Positions 28,937-38,038 of a DNA stretch of 39,212 nucleotides are shown here, piece after piece. The stretch covers positions 1 through 39,212 of the forward strand of contig WFPF01000019.1 in assembly GCA_015487695.1 (NCBI GenBank), read 5' to 3'. The notes under the pieces were generated by a model. The model was not told the DNA's origin. It ran no database searches and worked only from the letters and a program-made list of their open reading frames with translations. Numbering within the stretch: the stretch's first letter is position 1; each line of letters begins with the position of its first letter. The translations under genes were made by a program, and so were the position numbers. This stretch comes from Chitinophagales bacterium. Lineage in GTDB: Bacteria; Bacteroidota; Bacteroidia; Chitinophagales; S012-47.

Positions 28937-29839
28937 TTAATAATCGCTTATGAATTCAGCTATAAAGTCAGCGTACTTTTCAACTCCGTACACTGCCGGA
29001 ACGTCCGAATGGTGGCCCCCCGGCACGAGCAAGGATTCCTTTTTTTCTCCCCGGTAGTTGTCGTAGACCACCTGGCCATGGGTTTTCATGGGGATATAGT
29101 GGTCGTCTATCCCGTGAATCCAGAGAAATGGCTGTGTGACTTCTTTTATTTCTTCGGCATTGTTGATTTCGAGATTGACCATAAATGATCCCGGGATGGC
29201 CAGCAGCGTGGCGTCCTGCACAAAAACCTCTGCCGATGCGAAAGGAGACTCCAAAACCAGCTTGGCGGCCTCCATATTAAAGCCGTCTTTATGCTCGTAG
29301 CAGAGCCGGGTGGCCGGTGCCGAGCCCAGCGAATATCCGTAGAGTATCATTTTATCCGGATCACCCCCCCCTTCGAGCAGCCACTGATACATGGCATAGG
29401 TATCCTCATAGAGGCTCTGTTCATGCGCTTCTCCTTCCGAGGCACCAAATCCCTGATAATCGAAAAGCAGTACGCCTCCGTGAATGCCGTGTTTTTGCAT
29501 GGCATACCACAGAAGTTTCGTCCGGGGCCAGTAATTGTCATTGTTACCGCTGTTGCCATGGCAATAGAGTATGACGGTGTCCCGGTTCATGCTTGCCCGG
29601 TTGCCCACATAGATGCCGTAAATCTTCTTGCCGTTGGCCGAGGGAATGGAAAACTGGTAAATGAGAGAATCCGGTACGCGGATGAAGGCAAGTTCGTCCT
29701 TCAGTTCCTGCGGGCCTGTATACTGATCAAGCAGGTATGCATCTACCCGCATAGGCTCGTAAAGGAAACTGTCGAGGCGAAAGCAGGCCGTGAAGAAGAG
29801 AGAAAGAAAAGCCAGGAGGATAAGATATCTTCTTTTCAT
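28937..29839 (-). CDS. Alpha/beta hydrolase lipoprotein
   Basis: The 300-residue protein starts with a lipoprotein-type signal ending FTAC (Cys19). The hydrolase core has the oxyanion-side motif YCHGNSGNN (about 92-100), the nucleophile elbow YGYSLGSAP with Ser170, a probable acid in HGIDDHYIP, and the histidine in VPGGHHSD. This is the serine-hydrolase layout of BAAT/DUF-type esterases such as the YfhR/ABHD13-like group. The substrate is unknown. It starts 2 bases after the stop of the upstream lipoprotein gene and is followed by DUF4920, so all three are probably co-expressed in the envelope. Confidence 0.9.
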   Translation of the reverse strand: MKRRYLILLAFLSLFFTACFRLDSFLYEPMRVDAYLLDQYTGPQELKDELAFIRVPDSLIYQFSIPSANGKKIYGIYVGNRASMNRDTVILYCHGNSGNNDNYWPRTKLLWYAMQKHGIHGGVLLFDYQGFGASEGEAHEQSLYEDTYAMYQWLLEGGGDPDKMILYGYSLGSAPATRLCYEHKDGFNMEAAKLVLESPFASAEVFVQDATLLAIPGSFMVNLEINNAEEIKEVTQPFLWIHGIDDHYIPMKTHGQVVYDNYRGEKKESLLVPGGHHSDVPAVYGVEKYADFIAEFISDY

Positions 29840-29841
29840 TA

Positions 29842-30507
29842 TTAAAACCTTTTAGCAATACCCAGATAAAAACCGAAACTGCCCCGTTGGGCTGCACTCA
29901 CATAGTTGACCACGCTCCATTCGTTGCTTTGATTCGGAGCGATCCATTTGCCTTCCAGACTGAGATCCCAGGATTTTCCGCTGAAGACATGTCCGGCAAA
30001 GATCGATGGCAGCCAGTGTGTGGGTTGCGCTTCGCCCTGTGTTCGCTGCGAAGCGGGCTCAAAGAAGTTGGAAAGGCCCAGATAAATCTGATTCTCTTTC
30101 TGCCCGTAGCTCCAGTGCGCATTGATATCCACCTGAGGCCAGAGTTTGGCCCGGCCGTCCCAGGTGCTGACGGCTGCGTTGAGTATCAGTGTGCTGGTGA
30201 TTCCGGGGCGGTACGATTCGGGCTGACTGAAGTAGTAATTGCCTCCTGCATTGACCTGTACCACACCAAAGGCAAGTTCAGTTAATTGCAGGTCGGCAAA
30301 GACAGTGATCTTCTCGTCCAGGCCATAGCCCACTCCGGCACTAGTGAGCGGAACAGGGATGGTGTATCCCAAATTATCAAAAAGAGGGCCACCGAAATGT
30401 CCCTGAGCCGCCCATTGTCCTTTATCCAACGGTCTGACATATCGGGAAGGAGCACAGGCTCCTGCCAGCATGCCAACCAGTCCCAGTAAAAAGAATAGTC
30501 TCTTCAT
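29842..30507 (-). CDS. Outer-membrane-type lipoprotein, beta-rich, unknown function
   Basis: The start at 30507 gives a normal lipoprotein signal, MKRLFFLLGLVGMLAGAC; the longer frame to 30603 would add 32 residues before it and run to within 3 bases of the opposite gene's start. The 221-residue product has lipidated Cys18 followed by APSRYVRPLDKGQW. The rest has amphipathic strands with many Gly, Tyr and Trp residues and a final FGFYLGIAKRF, terminating in an aromatic residue as beta-barrel proteins do. It may be a small outer-membrane barrel. No family is recognised. It is first in the operon with the hydrolase and DUF4920. Confidence 0.75.
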   Translation of the reverse strand: MKRLFFLLGLVGMLAGACAPSRYVRPLDKGQWAAQGHFGGPLFDNLGYTIPVPLTSAGVGYGLDEKITVFADLQLTELAFGVVQVNAGGNYYFSQPESYRPGITSTLILNAAVSTWDGRAKLWPQVDINAHWSYGQKENQIYLGLSNFFEPASQRTQGEAQPTHWLPSIFAGHVFSGKSWDLSLEGKWIAPNQSNEWSVVNYVSAAQRGSFGFYLGIAKRF

Positions 30508-30558
30508 ATTGTAAAAATACGCCAGAGTATGCGCTTTTTTATGGTATTTTATCCATTG

Positions 30559-30588
30559 AAAACTTAATTTCATATTAGCGTTTCCAAA
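30559..30588 (-). promoter_or_regulatory. Candidate promoter for the lipoprotein-hydrolase-DUF4920 operon
   Basis: Minus strand TTTG (30585-30588), 18-base spacer, then TAAGTTTT (30559-30566), one mismatch from TAnnTTTG. It would give a leader of about 45 bases before the ATG at 30507. It lies within the divergent region shared with the DksA-like gene. Confidence 0.4.
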
Positions 30589-30606
30589 GAGGCCCGATAG
30601 CATATT

Positions 30607-30942
30607 ATGAAAAACGAGGAAAGGGATCAGATCAGAAAGAAAATCCGTGAGAAGATCGGGGAGATGACGTCAAAAATCAAGGATTATAAAGAGTTGAGCC
30701 GGCCCGTCTCTCCGGAGAATGCCATCGGGCGAATCTCAAGAATGGAAGCGATCAACAACAAAGCTGTTTTTGAGGCGGCTTTGCGTGAAGCCGAAGACAG
30801 GCTGAAAAAGCTCAAGGAGGCTGAATCGAAAGTTGAATTGCCTGATTTTGGACGCTGTGTACGTTGCAAAGATGATATCCCGTTGGGTCGTCTGATGATC
30901 ATGCCTGAGAGTACCCGCTGTGTTCGATGTGCCCGCTTGTGA
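30607..30942 (+). CDS. DksA/TraR-type C4 zinc-finger protein
   Basis: The 111-residue protein has a charged N-terminal helix (about 1-30), a second helical part with PENAIGRISRMEAIN, and a C-terminal C4 zinc finger: GRCVRCKDDIPLGR followed by STRCVRCARL. This is the TraR/DksA arrangement, in which a coiled coil enters the RNA polymerase secondary channel and modulates initiation with ppGpp. The acidic DxxDxA tip of E. coli DksA is not present; the corresponding segment reads PENAIGRI. It may be a regulator of a different type. It is monocistronic, and a separate secreted protease follows after 102 bases. Confidence 0.88.
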   Translation: MKNEERDQIRKKIREKIGEMTSKIKDYKELSRPVSPENAIGRISRMEAINNKAVFEAALREAEDRLKKLKEAESKVELPDFGRCVRCKDDIPLGRLMIMPESTRCVRCARL

Positions 30943-31044
30943 GCAAGCCCTGGCTTAAAACACCCGGACATCATTCGTTCTGCAACTGATAATTGAGTTT
31001 TAATGAATAGATTTACATATAGCAAATTAATACAATTGAAAGCA

Positions 31045-34000
31045 ATGAAAAAGCTACTTGCACTCCTCGTTCTTGTCCTTTTCTCCTTTTCAGGCTTTGC
31101 ACAGGAGCCCGGTCCTCAGAGTATGAAATTCGTCATTAAGCAGGGCCCCACACGGACGCCCGCGCAGACAGTGACTCCACAAGTACCGCCTCACCGTACC
31201 TGTGCGACCATGGAAGCCGAGGCCCTGCGCAGACAGGAAAACCCCAATCTTCCTTCGCTGGAGGAATTTGAGGCCTGGTTGCAAAACCGGATTGCTCAGG
31301 AGTCGGGCACAAGCGCTGGAATTATAACACTGCCTGTTATTGTGCATATCGTACACAACGGGGAGAGCGTGGGTACGGGGAGCAATATCAGTGCGGCTCA
31401 GGTGCAGTCGCAGATAGATGTTCTGAATGAAGACTTCAGGCGCCTCAATGCCGACACGGTAAACACGCCCGGAGCTTTCAAACCCGTAGCGGCCGATATT
31501 CAGGTAGAGTTTTGCCTTGCCACGGTCGATGAAAACGGCAATGTGCTCAGCGAAGCGGGAATTGACCGGATAGACCGCAACAGTGCCGGATTCAACGCTC
31601 CGCCTTATACGGTAAACTATATTAACAGTACGATCAAACCGGCTACCTATTGGGATCCTACGCAGTATTTAAACATTTGGGTGCTTCATATCGGAGGAAG
31701 TATCCTTGGATATGCCCAGTTTCCCGATCAATCGGGGCTGAGTGGTTTGCCGGCCATCGGGGGCAGTGCCGCAACCGATGGGGTGGTGATTACTTACAAT
31801 GCTTTTGGCCGCGGAAATTTCCCGCAATTAACTCCGCCTTATGATTTGGGTCGAACAGCCACGCACGAGGTAGGCCACTGGCTGGGATTGCGCCATGTAT
31901 GGGGCGATGGGCCCTGTGGTATTGATGATTATTGCAATGACACTCCGGAGTCGGATGCTCCGAATTACGGTTGTCCTACCACGGAAGTGAGTTGCGGCAG
32001 CACTGACATGGTACAGAATTACCTGGATTACAGCAATGACAATTGCCAGAATCTATTTACGGCCGACCAGAAAACACGCATGCGAACCGTATTAAACAAT
32101 TCTCCGCGCAGGAAGGAACTGAAAACATCGGTAGTCTGCAATCCGAACGTGCCGCCTGTGGCCGATTTCGAGGGTTCGCCTACCAATGTTTTTGCTGGTG
32201 GCAATGTGGTATTCACCGACCTGAGCGGAGGCAATCCCACGCAATGGCAGTGGACTTTCCCGGGAGGCAGTCCCTCTTCTTCCACACTGCAAAATCCGGT
32301 GATCAATTATCAGATTCCCGGTACCTATCCGGTAACCCTGGTGGCTACCAATTCGCATGGCAGCGACTCGGAAGTGAAGCAGGCATACATAACGGTGACA
32401 GAGGCTACGGGCTGTGATACATTGAACTTCTTCCCTCCCGGAAATCTCGTCCATTATATCACACAACAGAATTACAGTATTTGCGGATGGAATGAATTTG
32501 CCGATCGGTCCAAAGCGATGTTCTTTGAAAACACCCTGCCTTTCCGCTATATCACGGGCGGGCTCTTCTTCTTTGCCAAGGCGCATAAAGATACCAACTC
32601 CAATGCCACCGTCACATTTAATGTATGGGATGCAGCCGGACCGGGCGGGCGCCCCGGCAATGTGCTGGATTCCGTTCGGGTCGATCTGGCAGTTATTGCC
32701 AGTATTGTGAATGCCGGCTTCCTGCCACAGCTCTTCTTTTCGCAGGCTGTAAAAATTCCGGCTGACGGAAAGTTCTATTTTGGAATCACGATGAACAACT
32801 TCACACCTCAGGATACCCTGGGGCTGGTCTCAAACATAAACGGCCAAAGTCCGCCTGATCAATCCTGGGAGCAATGGGCGGATGGCCGCTGGTTCTCGAT
32901 GTCCAACGACAGTGCATGGAATATTGATATTGCCATGTTTATCTCGCCCTATGTGGCTGTTGATATTCCTGTAGCCAATTTTACAGCGAGCGACACCTCC
33001 CTCTGTGTGGGGAATACGGTCACATTTGATGCGGGTAGCAGCAGCAATGCTCAAAACTATGAATGGCTATTCGAGGGTGGCACGCCTTATCGCGCGATGG
33101 GGCAACAGGTGGTGGTGGCCTACGATACGGTTGGTGTGCATAGCGTGATACTGCGGGCTACAGGGTCCTGCCGCGCTACAGATGATACGGTAGCACTCCT
33201 GCTGATGGAAGTGAACGGCTTCCCAAGTATTGATTCCTTTGCGGTGGAGCCTTCTGCCTGCGGTCAGGCCAATGGTCAGGCCACAGCCATTGTGGTGGGT
33301 GGTACACCTCCATATTCCTATCAATGGGGGAATGAAGCGAACAATCAGACCACGGCAACGGCTGTCAACCTCGCGGAAGGAACCTATCCGCTTTTCATTA
33401 CAGATTCCAAAGGCTGCTCGGATTATGACCTCGCCTATGTAGGGTCGGCCAGCGGACCGGTAGCTTCTTTGCAAAGTGTTCAAAATGTGTCATGCTACGG
33501 GTTGTCGGACGGAAGTGCTACCGTCAGTGCCAGCGAAGGCACACCACCGTACAGCTATGCCTGGCCGGGAGGAGGCAGCGGAGCCACCCAGACGGGATTG
33601 CCCGCAGGTGGATACGTAGTGACGGTTACGGACAACAAAGGTTGCACAGACCAGATCTCGGTAACGGTTTCTCAGCCTGATTCGCTTAAAGTAAGCATGA
33701 GCAGCAGCCAGTCGAGCTGTTTTGACAATGACGGAACAGCCACCGCAAATGTGAGCGGTGGTACCCAGGCATACAGCTATCAATGGTCAAACGGACAGAC
33801 GGGCAAGACCGCCAATGGTCTGGCAAGTGGTAATTATACGGTAACTATTACGGATGCCAACGGCTGCACCACAACGGCAAACGTGGCGGTGACCCAATTG
33901 CCACCGGTGCAGGCAGTGGCTCAGGCGGATGGCAATGCCAGCTGTGACAACAATGACGGACGGGCATCGGTATCGGCAAGTGGTGGCGAGGCTCCGTATA

Positions 34001-34827
34001 CATACCTGTGGTCAAACGGCCAAAGTGGCTCTTCACAGAGCACCCTGGCTGCCGGAACCTATTATGTTACTACTACAGATGCGAATACGTGCAGTGATGT
34101 GGATACGGTTACCATTGGTCTGACCGATGATCAGAATTCAGGCATTTCAGCCGATCAGAGCATCTGCGCAGGAGAGTCGGTGCAACTGGCAGCCAGCGGA
34201 GGCAATGCCTTCAACTGGAGTACCGGTGAAAACTCTGCCAGCATCACGGTGGCTCCCGTGAGCACCACGCTTTACATGGTTACCATTACAGACGGAGCTT
34301 GTGAGGATACCCTGCAGGTGAATGTGACTGTGAAACCCCTGCCGGCCACACAAATCCAGGAGGGAGACAGCATCACCGTTTGCAAGGACAAGTCCTTTGC
34401 TTTGAATGCCAGCGGAGCCGACAGCTACCTCTGGAGTACGGGGGATCAGAGTGCGAGCATTACACTTACATTGTCGAGCAGCATGTACATCAGTGTAAAA
34501 GGAAGCAAAGAAGGGTGCGATGCGAGTGACAGCATCATGGTCGTAGTGGAAACCTGTATCGGTATCGAGGAAAGCCAACTGGCAGGCAGTATCAGCATTT
34601 ACCCGAACCCAGGATCGGGCGTGCTATATTTGGATATTGCAGAGCTGATGGTAGATAAAATTGATGTGGAAATTATGGATGAAAACGGCCGGTTGCTCCT
34701 CCGCGAAGAACGCCATGAAAGCGGGTTGAGTGTGATCAACCTGTCGCACCTGGCCGCAGGAAATTATTTCATCAGAATGCGCAACAAAGACCGCTCGGTG
34801 GTGCGGAAATTCAGCATATTGCATTAA
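31045..34827 (+). CDS. Secreted M43 pappalysin-like metalloprotease with SprB repeats and T9SS type A sorting domain
   Basis: The start at 31045 gives a signal peptide MKKLLALLVLVLFSFSGFAQ; an upstream in-frame ATG at 31003 would add 14 residues. The protein has 1260 residues. The zinc-protease motif HEVGHWLGLRH (His274, His278, His284) and later MVQNYLDYSND fit the pappalysin (M43) branch, with a downstream Met-turn. Next come a PKD domain (about 32150-32400), an unassigned beta-domain, four SprB-type repeats (about 33245-34130, with SSCFDNDGTATANVSGG-like units) and two Ig-like segments. It ends in a type A sorting domain starting SISIYPNPGSG. It should be exported by the T9SS and attached to or released from the cell surface. 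The substrate is unknown. Confidence 0.93.
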   Translation: MKKLLALLVLVLFSFSGFAQEPGPQSMKFVIKQGPTRTPAQTVTPQVPPHRTCATMEAEALRRQENPNLPSLEEFEAWLQNRIAQESGTSAGIITLPVIVHIVHNGESVGTGSNISAAQVQSQIDVLNEDFRRLNADTVNTPGAFKPVAADIQVEFCLATVDENGNVLSEAGIDRIDRNSAGFNAPPYTVNYINSTIKPATYWDPTQYLNIWVLHIGGSILGYAQFPDQSGLSGLPAIGGSAATDGVVITYNAFGRGNFPQLTPPYDLGRTATHEVGHWLGLRHVWGDGPCGIDDYCNDTPESDAPNYGCPTTEVSCGSTDMVQNYLDYSNDNCQNLFTADQKTRMRTVLNNSPRRKELKTSVVCNPNVPPVADFEGSPTNVFAGGNVVFTDLSGGNPTQWQWTFPGGSPSSSTLQNPVINYQIPGTYPVTLVATNSHGSDSEVKQAYITVTEATGCDTLNFFPPGNLVHYITQQNYSICGWNEFADRSKAMFFENTLPFRYITGGLFFFAKAHKDTNSNATVTFNVWDAAGPGGRPGNVLDSVRVDLAVIASIVNAGFLPQLFFSQAVKIPADGKFYFGITMNNFTPQDTLGLVSNINGQSPPDQSWEQWADGRWFSMSNDSAWNIDIAMFISPYVAVDIPVANFTASDTSLCVGNTVTFDAGSSSNAQNYEWLFEGGTPYRAMGQQVVVAYDTVGVHSVILRATGSCRATDDTVALLLMEVNGFPSIDSFAVEPSACGQANGQATAIVVGGTPPYSYQWGNEANNQTTATAVNLAEGTYPLFITDSKGCSDYDLAYVGSASGPVASLQSVQNVSCYGLSDGSATVSASEGTPPYSYAWPGGGSGATQTGLPAGGYVVTVTDNKGCTDQISVTVSQPDSLKVSMSSSQSSCFDNDGTATANVSGGTQAYSYQWSNGQTGKTANGLASGNYTVTITDANGCTTTANVAVTQLPPVQAVAQADGNASCDNNDGRASVSASGGEAPYTYLWSNGQSGSSQSTLAAGTYYVTTTDANTCSDVDTVTIGLTDDQNSGISADQSICAGESVQLAASGGNAFNWSTGENSASITVAPVSTTLYMVTITDGACEDTLQVNVTVKPLPATQIQEGDSITVCKDKSFALNASGADSYLWSTGDQSASITLTLSSSMYISVKGSKEGCDASDSIMVVVETCIGIEESQLAGSISIYPNPGSGVLYLDIAELMVDKIDVEIMDENGRLLLREERHESGLSVINLSHLAAGNYFIRMRNKDRSVVRKFSILH
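33247..34130 (+). repeat. Four tandem SprB-type protein repeats inside the metalloprotease gene
   Basis: Four units each encode a Cys-rich start, then G-x-x-P-Y-x-Y-x-W, a G-T/N-Y turn and T-D-x-x-G/T-C. They start near 33247, 33481, 33700 and 33940. Their DNA identity is low, so they diverged long ago. SprB repeats occur in gliding adhesins. Confidence 0.75.
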
Positions 34828-34849
34828 TGCATGACATCCATGAGAGAAG

Positions 34850-34884
34850 GAGCCGGGTACGAAGAGATCCGGCTCTTTTTTTTT
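34850..34884 (+). terminator. Intrinsic terminator of the metalloprotease gene
   Basis: GAGCCGG and CCGGCTC pair across a 12-base loop, followed by nine T residues. It lies 22 bases after the protease stop and overlaps the end of the convergent kinase gene by two bases. On the opposite strand there is no U-tract, so it serves the plus strand. Confidence 0.88.
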
Positions 34885-36835
34885 ATTGCTGTCGCGGAAT
34901 GTGAATACGGAATGTGCTCCCTTCGCCATGCCGGCTTTCTACGCTGAGATAGGCCCCGTTGCTCACGGCAAAGTAGTAGGCCAGGGAAAGACCAAGGCCG
35001 GCTCCTTTTTCATTGAGGGTACCCCGCGAGGTAAACATGTGCCGGGTATCAAAGAGCTTTTTTTGCAATTCTTCGGGGATGCCCACACCGCTGTCTTTTA
35101 CTTCAATCTGAAGTTCATTGTTGACTTCCTTCGCTCTGATAATAATTTCTCCTCCGCGGGGTGTAAACTTGACGGCATTGCTCAGCAGATTTCGCAAAAT
35201 GACCTCGAACTGAACCGGATCGAATTCAAATTCAATCCCTTCTAAATTTTCCGTGCGAATCTTGATTGCCTTGTCTTCAAGAGCAGGTTTCTGAAAGTCA
35301 ATGGCCTCTTTGACCATGTCTGTTAAGAGGAGCTTTTCTTTTTGATTTTTGTCCCCTTCCAGCTGCGACTTGGCCCAGTAAAGCAGATTGTCAAATGTTT
35401 TTCGAAGGTTCGAAGTGGAAAGGCGTGCCTTTCTGACCAGTTCCATCTCACCGCTTTCTATGGCCATGTCAAGCAATTGCTCTATCTGGTAAACCGGTGT
35501 TCTCAGGTCATGGGAAATCACGGAGATCATGCGGTCCTTGGTGAGATTAATCTTCCGGGCCCTTCGATAGTAAATAAGCGTGATGCTGACGGCCGCCAAC
35601 GAGACCAATAGCAGGATAAGGGCCAGCAATAGAATAATTTTTCTTCGGTTCAGGAGCAGTTGCTTTTTTCTGTTCTGCTCCTGCAAAAGTTCCTTGCTGT
35701 GGAGAAGGCTTTGTCGCTCAATTTCATTGCGAAGCTCTTCTATCTGCGCGAGCCTGACACTCATTCGATCTGAACGGAGGCTGTCGTCAAACTCTTCATA
35801 TTTTCGCAGGTACCATTCCGCTTCTTTGTATTTTTTCCCGGCCAATGCCAGATCATGCTTCTTTTTAAAAATATTTTTATCCAGGACCTTCGATTTTATA
35901 TCCAGATTAAGCCTTGCCGCCTCATCGATGAGTTCCTGTGCTTCCTGAAGCCTGTTTTCTTTAATTTTCAATTCAACACCTTGCAGGAGGATATCTGCCA
36001 ACACATACTGGTCTCCGAATTGACGAGCATTGTCAACGGCTTTTTTCCAGTAAATCAAAGCAGAATCAATCATGCCTTTCCGGTAATACAACTCCGCATG
36101 CAGGCTGTAGTAATCACTTAAATACGTTGGACCTTCTTCAATATCTTTTAAATATCCGGGTGAATTCATGATCAGGGAATCGGCCGCATCTAAATGATTC
36201 ATTTTGATATTTAGCCAGATGAGTTGGTGGTATGCTTCTGTGAGGATCGTGGCAAATCTTTTCTTTCCGGCTGTCAGCTCCAGTACTTTTTCGAGATATC
36301 TTCGCGTTTCGGGATATTCTTCATTTTCCATGTAGATGTTTGCCAGGTTCAGATAGGTAAACGCGAGATTATTGGTATCGTTTTTTTCCTGGTGATAAGG
36401 AATTGTCTGAAGGTAATTATCGAGTGCTTTTTCAACCTTTCCCTGGGTGGCATAGATATCCCCAAGCAAACTTTTTGAAAAGTAAATGTCATAGCTGTCC
36501 CTGGTAGCAATACTTAATTCCAATGCCGAATCGGCATACAGCAGTGCCAGAGCCAGGTTGGATGTGAGATATTGATTACCCGCAGCCACTTCGTAATAAT
36601 ATATTTTTGTTTCCTGGCTTGCACAGGAATCCAGCAATGTACGCAGTTCATGAAGCAACTCAATGGATTCAATAAGATGAATATTACTTAAAGAATCAGC
36701 AAGGGTAAGTTGCTCCCAAATATATTTGTCACATTGATTTGAATCCGGAATGCGGCTGCGTTCTGCCCTGAGTTGAGAAGGACTCGCAAGAAAGAGCAGG
36801 GCAGTGATAATCAAGACATACCTGGGATATTTCAT
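34883..36835 (-). CDS. TPR-containing sensor histidine kinase
   Basis: The start at 36835 is chosen because it gives a signal peptide MKYPRYVLIITALLFLASPS; the longer frame would run into the desaturase terminator. The 650-residue protein has an exported sensor part of about six tetratricopeptide repeats (for example DNYLQTIPYHQEKND, AFTYLNLANIYMENEE), a single membrane helix near residues 395-418, then HisKA with ISHDLRTP (His442) and an HATPase domain: N box ILRNLLSNAVKFTP, G1 VKDSGVGIPEE, G2 GAGLGLSLAYYF. There is no receiver or DNA-binding domain and no response regulator nearby. The kinase domain looks active; the signal and partner are unknown. Confidence 0.92.
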   Translation of the reverse strand: MKYPRYVLIITALLFLASPSQLRAERSRIPDSNQCDKYIWEQLTLADSLSNIHLIESIELLHELRTLLDSCASQETKIYYYEVAAGNQYLTSNLALALLYADSALELSIATRDSYDIYFSKSLLGDIYATQGKVEKALDNYLQTIPYHQEKNDTNNLAFTYLNLANIYMENEEYPETRRYLEKVLELTAGKKRFATILTEAYHQLIWLNIKMNHLDAADSLIMNSPGYLKDIEEGPTYLSDYYSLHAELYYRKGMIDSALIYWKKAVDNARQFGDQYVLADILLQGVELKIKENRLQEAQELIDEAARLNLDIKSKVLDKNIFKKKHDLALAGKKYKEAEWYLRKYEEFDDSLRSDRMSVRLAQIEELRNEIERQSLLHSKELLQEQNRKKQLLLNRRKIILLLALILLLVSLAAVSITLIYYRRARKINLTKDRMISVISHDLRTPVYQIEQLLDMAIESGEMELVRKARLSTSNLRKTFDNLLYWAKSQLEGDKNQKEKLLLTDMVKEAIDFQKPALEDKAIKIRTENLEGIEFEFDPVQFEVILRNLLSNAVKFTPRGGEIIIRAKEVNNELQIEVKDSGVGIPEELQKKLFDTRHMFTSRGTLNEKGAGLGLSLAYYFAVSNGAYLSVESRHGEGSTFRIHIPRQQ

Positions 36836-36873
36836 ATGTAGGCTAAAGATAATTGATAGATAGTAGAATGGTG

Positions 36874-36907
36874 AAAAAAAAATCCGGACATGTGCCCGGA
36901 TTTTTTT
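36874..36907 (-). terminator. Bidirectional-looking terminator after the desaturase gene
   Basis: ATCCGG and CCGGAT pair across an 8-base loop, with A-runs on the left and T-runs on the right, so each strand has a U-tract. It lies 18 bases beyond the desaturase stop and upstream of the kinase gene on the same strand. It probably isolates the two units. Confidence 0.85.
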
Positions 36908-36924
36908 ATGATAAGATAAATACA

Positions 36925-38013
36925 TTACATCTCGCCTTTCCCCAGTTTTTTGAGAGAACGGTAATGAGAAGCAATGGCCGACCACATGGTCGGATATTCG
37001 TGGTAAGGAATATTAAACTCTTTGGCTGTATTTTTTACAATTTCTGCGATCCTTGGATAGTGTATATGGCAAATATTTGAGAACAAATGGTGTTCCACCT
37101 GAAAATTCAGACCGCCTAAATACCAGTTGAGAATCTTGCTTTTTTTAGCAAAATTGGCCGTGGTTTTGAGCTGATGAACAGCCCAGGCATCTTCAATTTG
37201 ATTTCCCTCTTTGGGGAGGTATTGATCAGTCTCTTCCACTACATGCGCCAGTTGAAAAGTTACGCTTAGTATAAAACCGGTCGTAAGGTGCATGGTAAAG
37301 AATCCGATCAGCCATTGCCATATGCTGATGTCAAGCAGCAGCATGGGAATCACGAGAATATAGAAATAGTAAAGGATTTTACTGAGAATAAGTATGAACA
37401 ACTCCTTGCGGAAATTTTCATTCTTTTCGGATTTCAATCCTTTTTTACGATAGCGAATGACTTGTTTTACGTCTTTCATGGTAACCCATGTAAGGGTCAT
37501 GAGGCCGTAAAGCAGCCAGGCATAGATGTGTTGTAAACGATACATCTTTTTCTTGGGTCGTGCGATATTCAATCGAATGACTCCGCCACCATCTATATCT
37601 TCATCCACATTGGGAATATTGGTATAGGTGTGATGTAAAAGATTGTGTTGAATTACCCAGGTTTGCCGGCTGCCACCCACTAAATTGAGAGCATATCCGA
37701 TCATTTTGTTGACCCAGGGTTTTTTAGAATAAGATCCGTGATTGGCATCGTGCATAACACTCATACCAATTCCGGCTGCGCCCACTCCCATAAAGAAAGT
37801 AGCCAGCCACATACCCCAGAGGGGGAGAAGACCGCTAATTATTAGCGCATAAGGAAGAAAATAAAGCAAGAACATGATCACCGTTTTGGTGATCATGCTT
37901 GCGTTGGCGAAAGGTGATTTGCCGGTTTCCCGGAAATAACCGTAAACTCTTTTATTTAAAGTCCGATAGAAATCTTTGTCTTTGCGTTGGTTAAAACGAA
38001 TGCTTGCAGACAT
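36925..38013 (-). CDS. Membrane fatty-acid desaturase (acyl-lipid/acyl-CoA type)
   Basis: The 362-residue integral membrane di-iron enzyme has the three histidine boxes of the FADS family: HDANH (88-92), HNLLHH (123-128) and QVEHHLF (His308, His309). The Q-x-x-H-H third box is typical of front-end or linoleoyl-CoA-like desaturases. No cytochrome b5 domain is fused, so the electron donor must be a separate ferredoxin or similar protein. Four to six hydrophobic segments are visible. It introduces double bonds into membrane fatty acids; the position is not readable. It has a strong Shine-Dalgarno AGGAGG at 38019-38024, and its start lies 25 bases after the RRM gene, so the two are probably co-transcribed. 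A role in low-temperature membrane fluidity is inferred. Confidence 0.93.
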   Translation of the reverse strand: MSASIRFNQRKDKDFYRTLNKRVYGYFRETGKSPFANASMITKTVIMFLLYFLPYALIISGLLPLWGMWLATFFMGVGAAGIGMSVMHDANHGSYSKKPWVNKMIGYALNLVGGSRQTWVIQHNLLHHTYTNIPNVDEDIDGGGVIRLNIARPKKKMYRLQHIYAWLLYGLMTLTWVTMKDVKQVIRYRKKGLKSEKNENFRKELFILILSKILYYFYILVIPMLLLDISIWQWLIGFFTMHLTTGFILSVTFQLAHVVEETDQYLPKEGNQIEDAWAVHQLKTTANFAKKSKILNWYLGGLNFQVEHHLFSNICHIHYPRIAEIVKNTAKEFNIPYHEYPTMWSAIASHYRSLKKLGKGEM

Positions 38014-38018
38014 AGAAT

Positions 38019-38024
38019 CCTCCT
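38019..38024 (-). promoter_or_regulatory. Strong Shine-Dalgarno of the desaturase gene
   Basis: Minus-strand AGGAGG is spaced 5 bases from the ATG at 38013. Most genes in this window lack such a site, so the desaturase may be translated independently of the RRM gene. Confidence 0.75.
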
Positions 38025-38038
38025 TTTTGTTTACTGAA

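Noticed and set aside
29842-30603. Longer N-terminus for the beta-rich lipoprotein starting at 30603
   Set aside because: It would bury the lipoprotein signal 32 residues inside and run through the predicted promoter.
33247-34130. Repeat array considered as CRISPR or DNA satellite
   Set aside because: The units are about 200 bases with low DNA identity and keep one reading frame; they are SprB protein repeats.
34883-36985. Longer N-terminus for the TPR kinase starting at 36985
   Set aside because: It would cross the terminator and overlap the desaturase gene, while 36835 gives a normal signal peptide.
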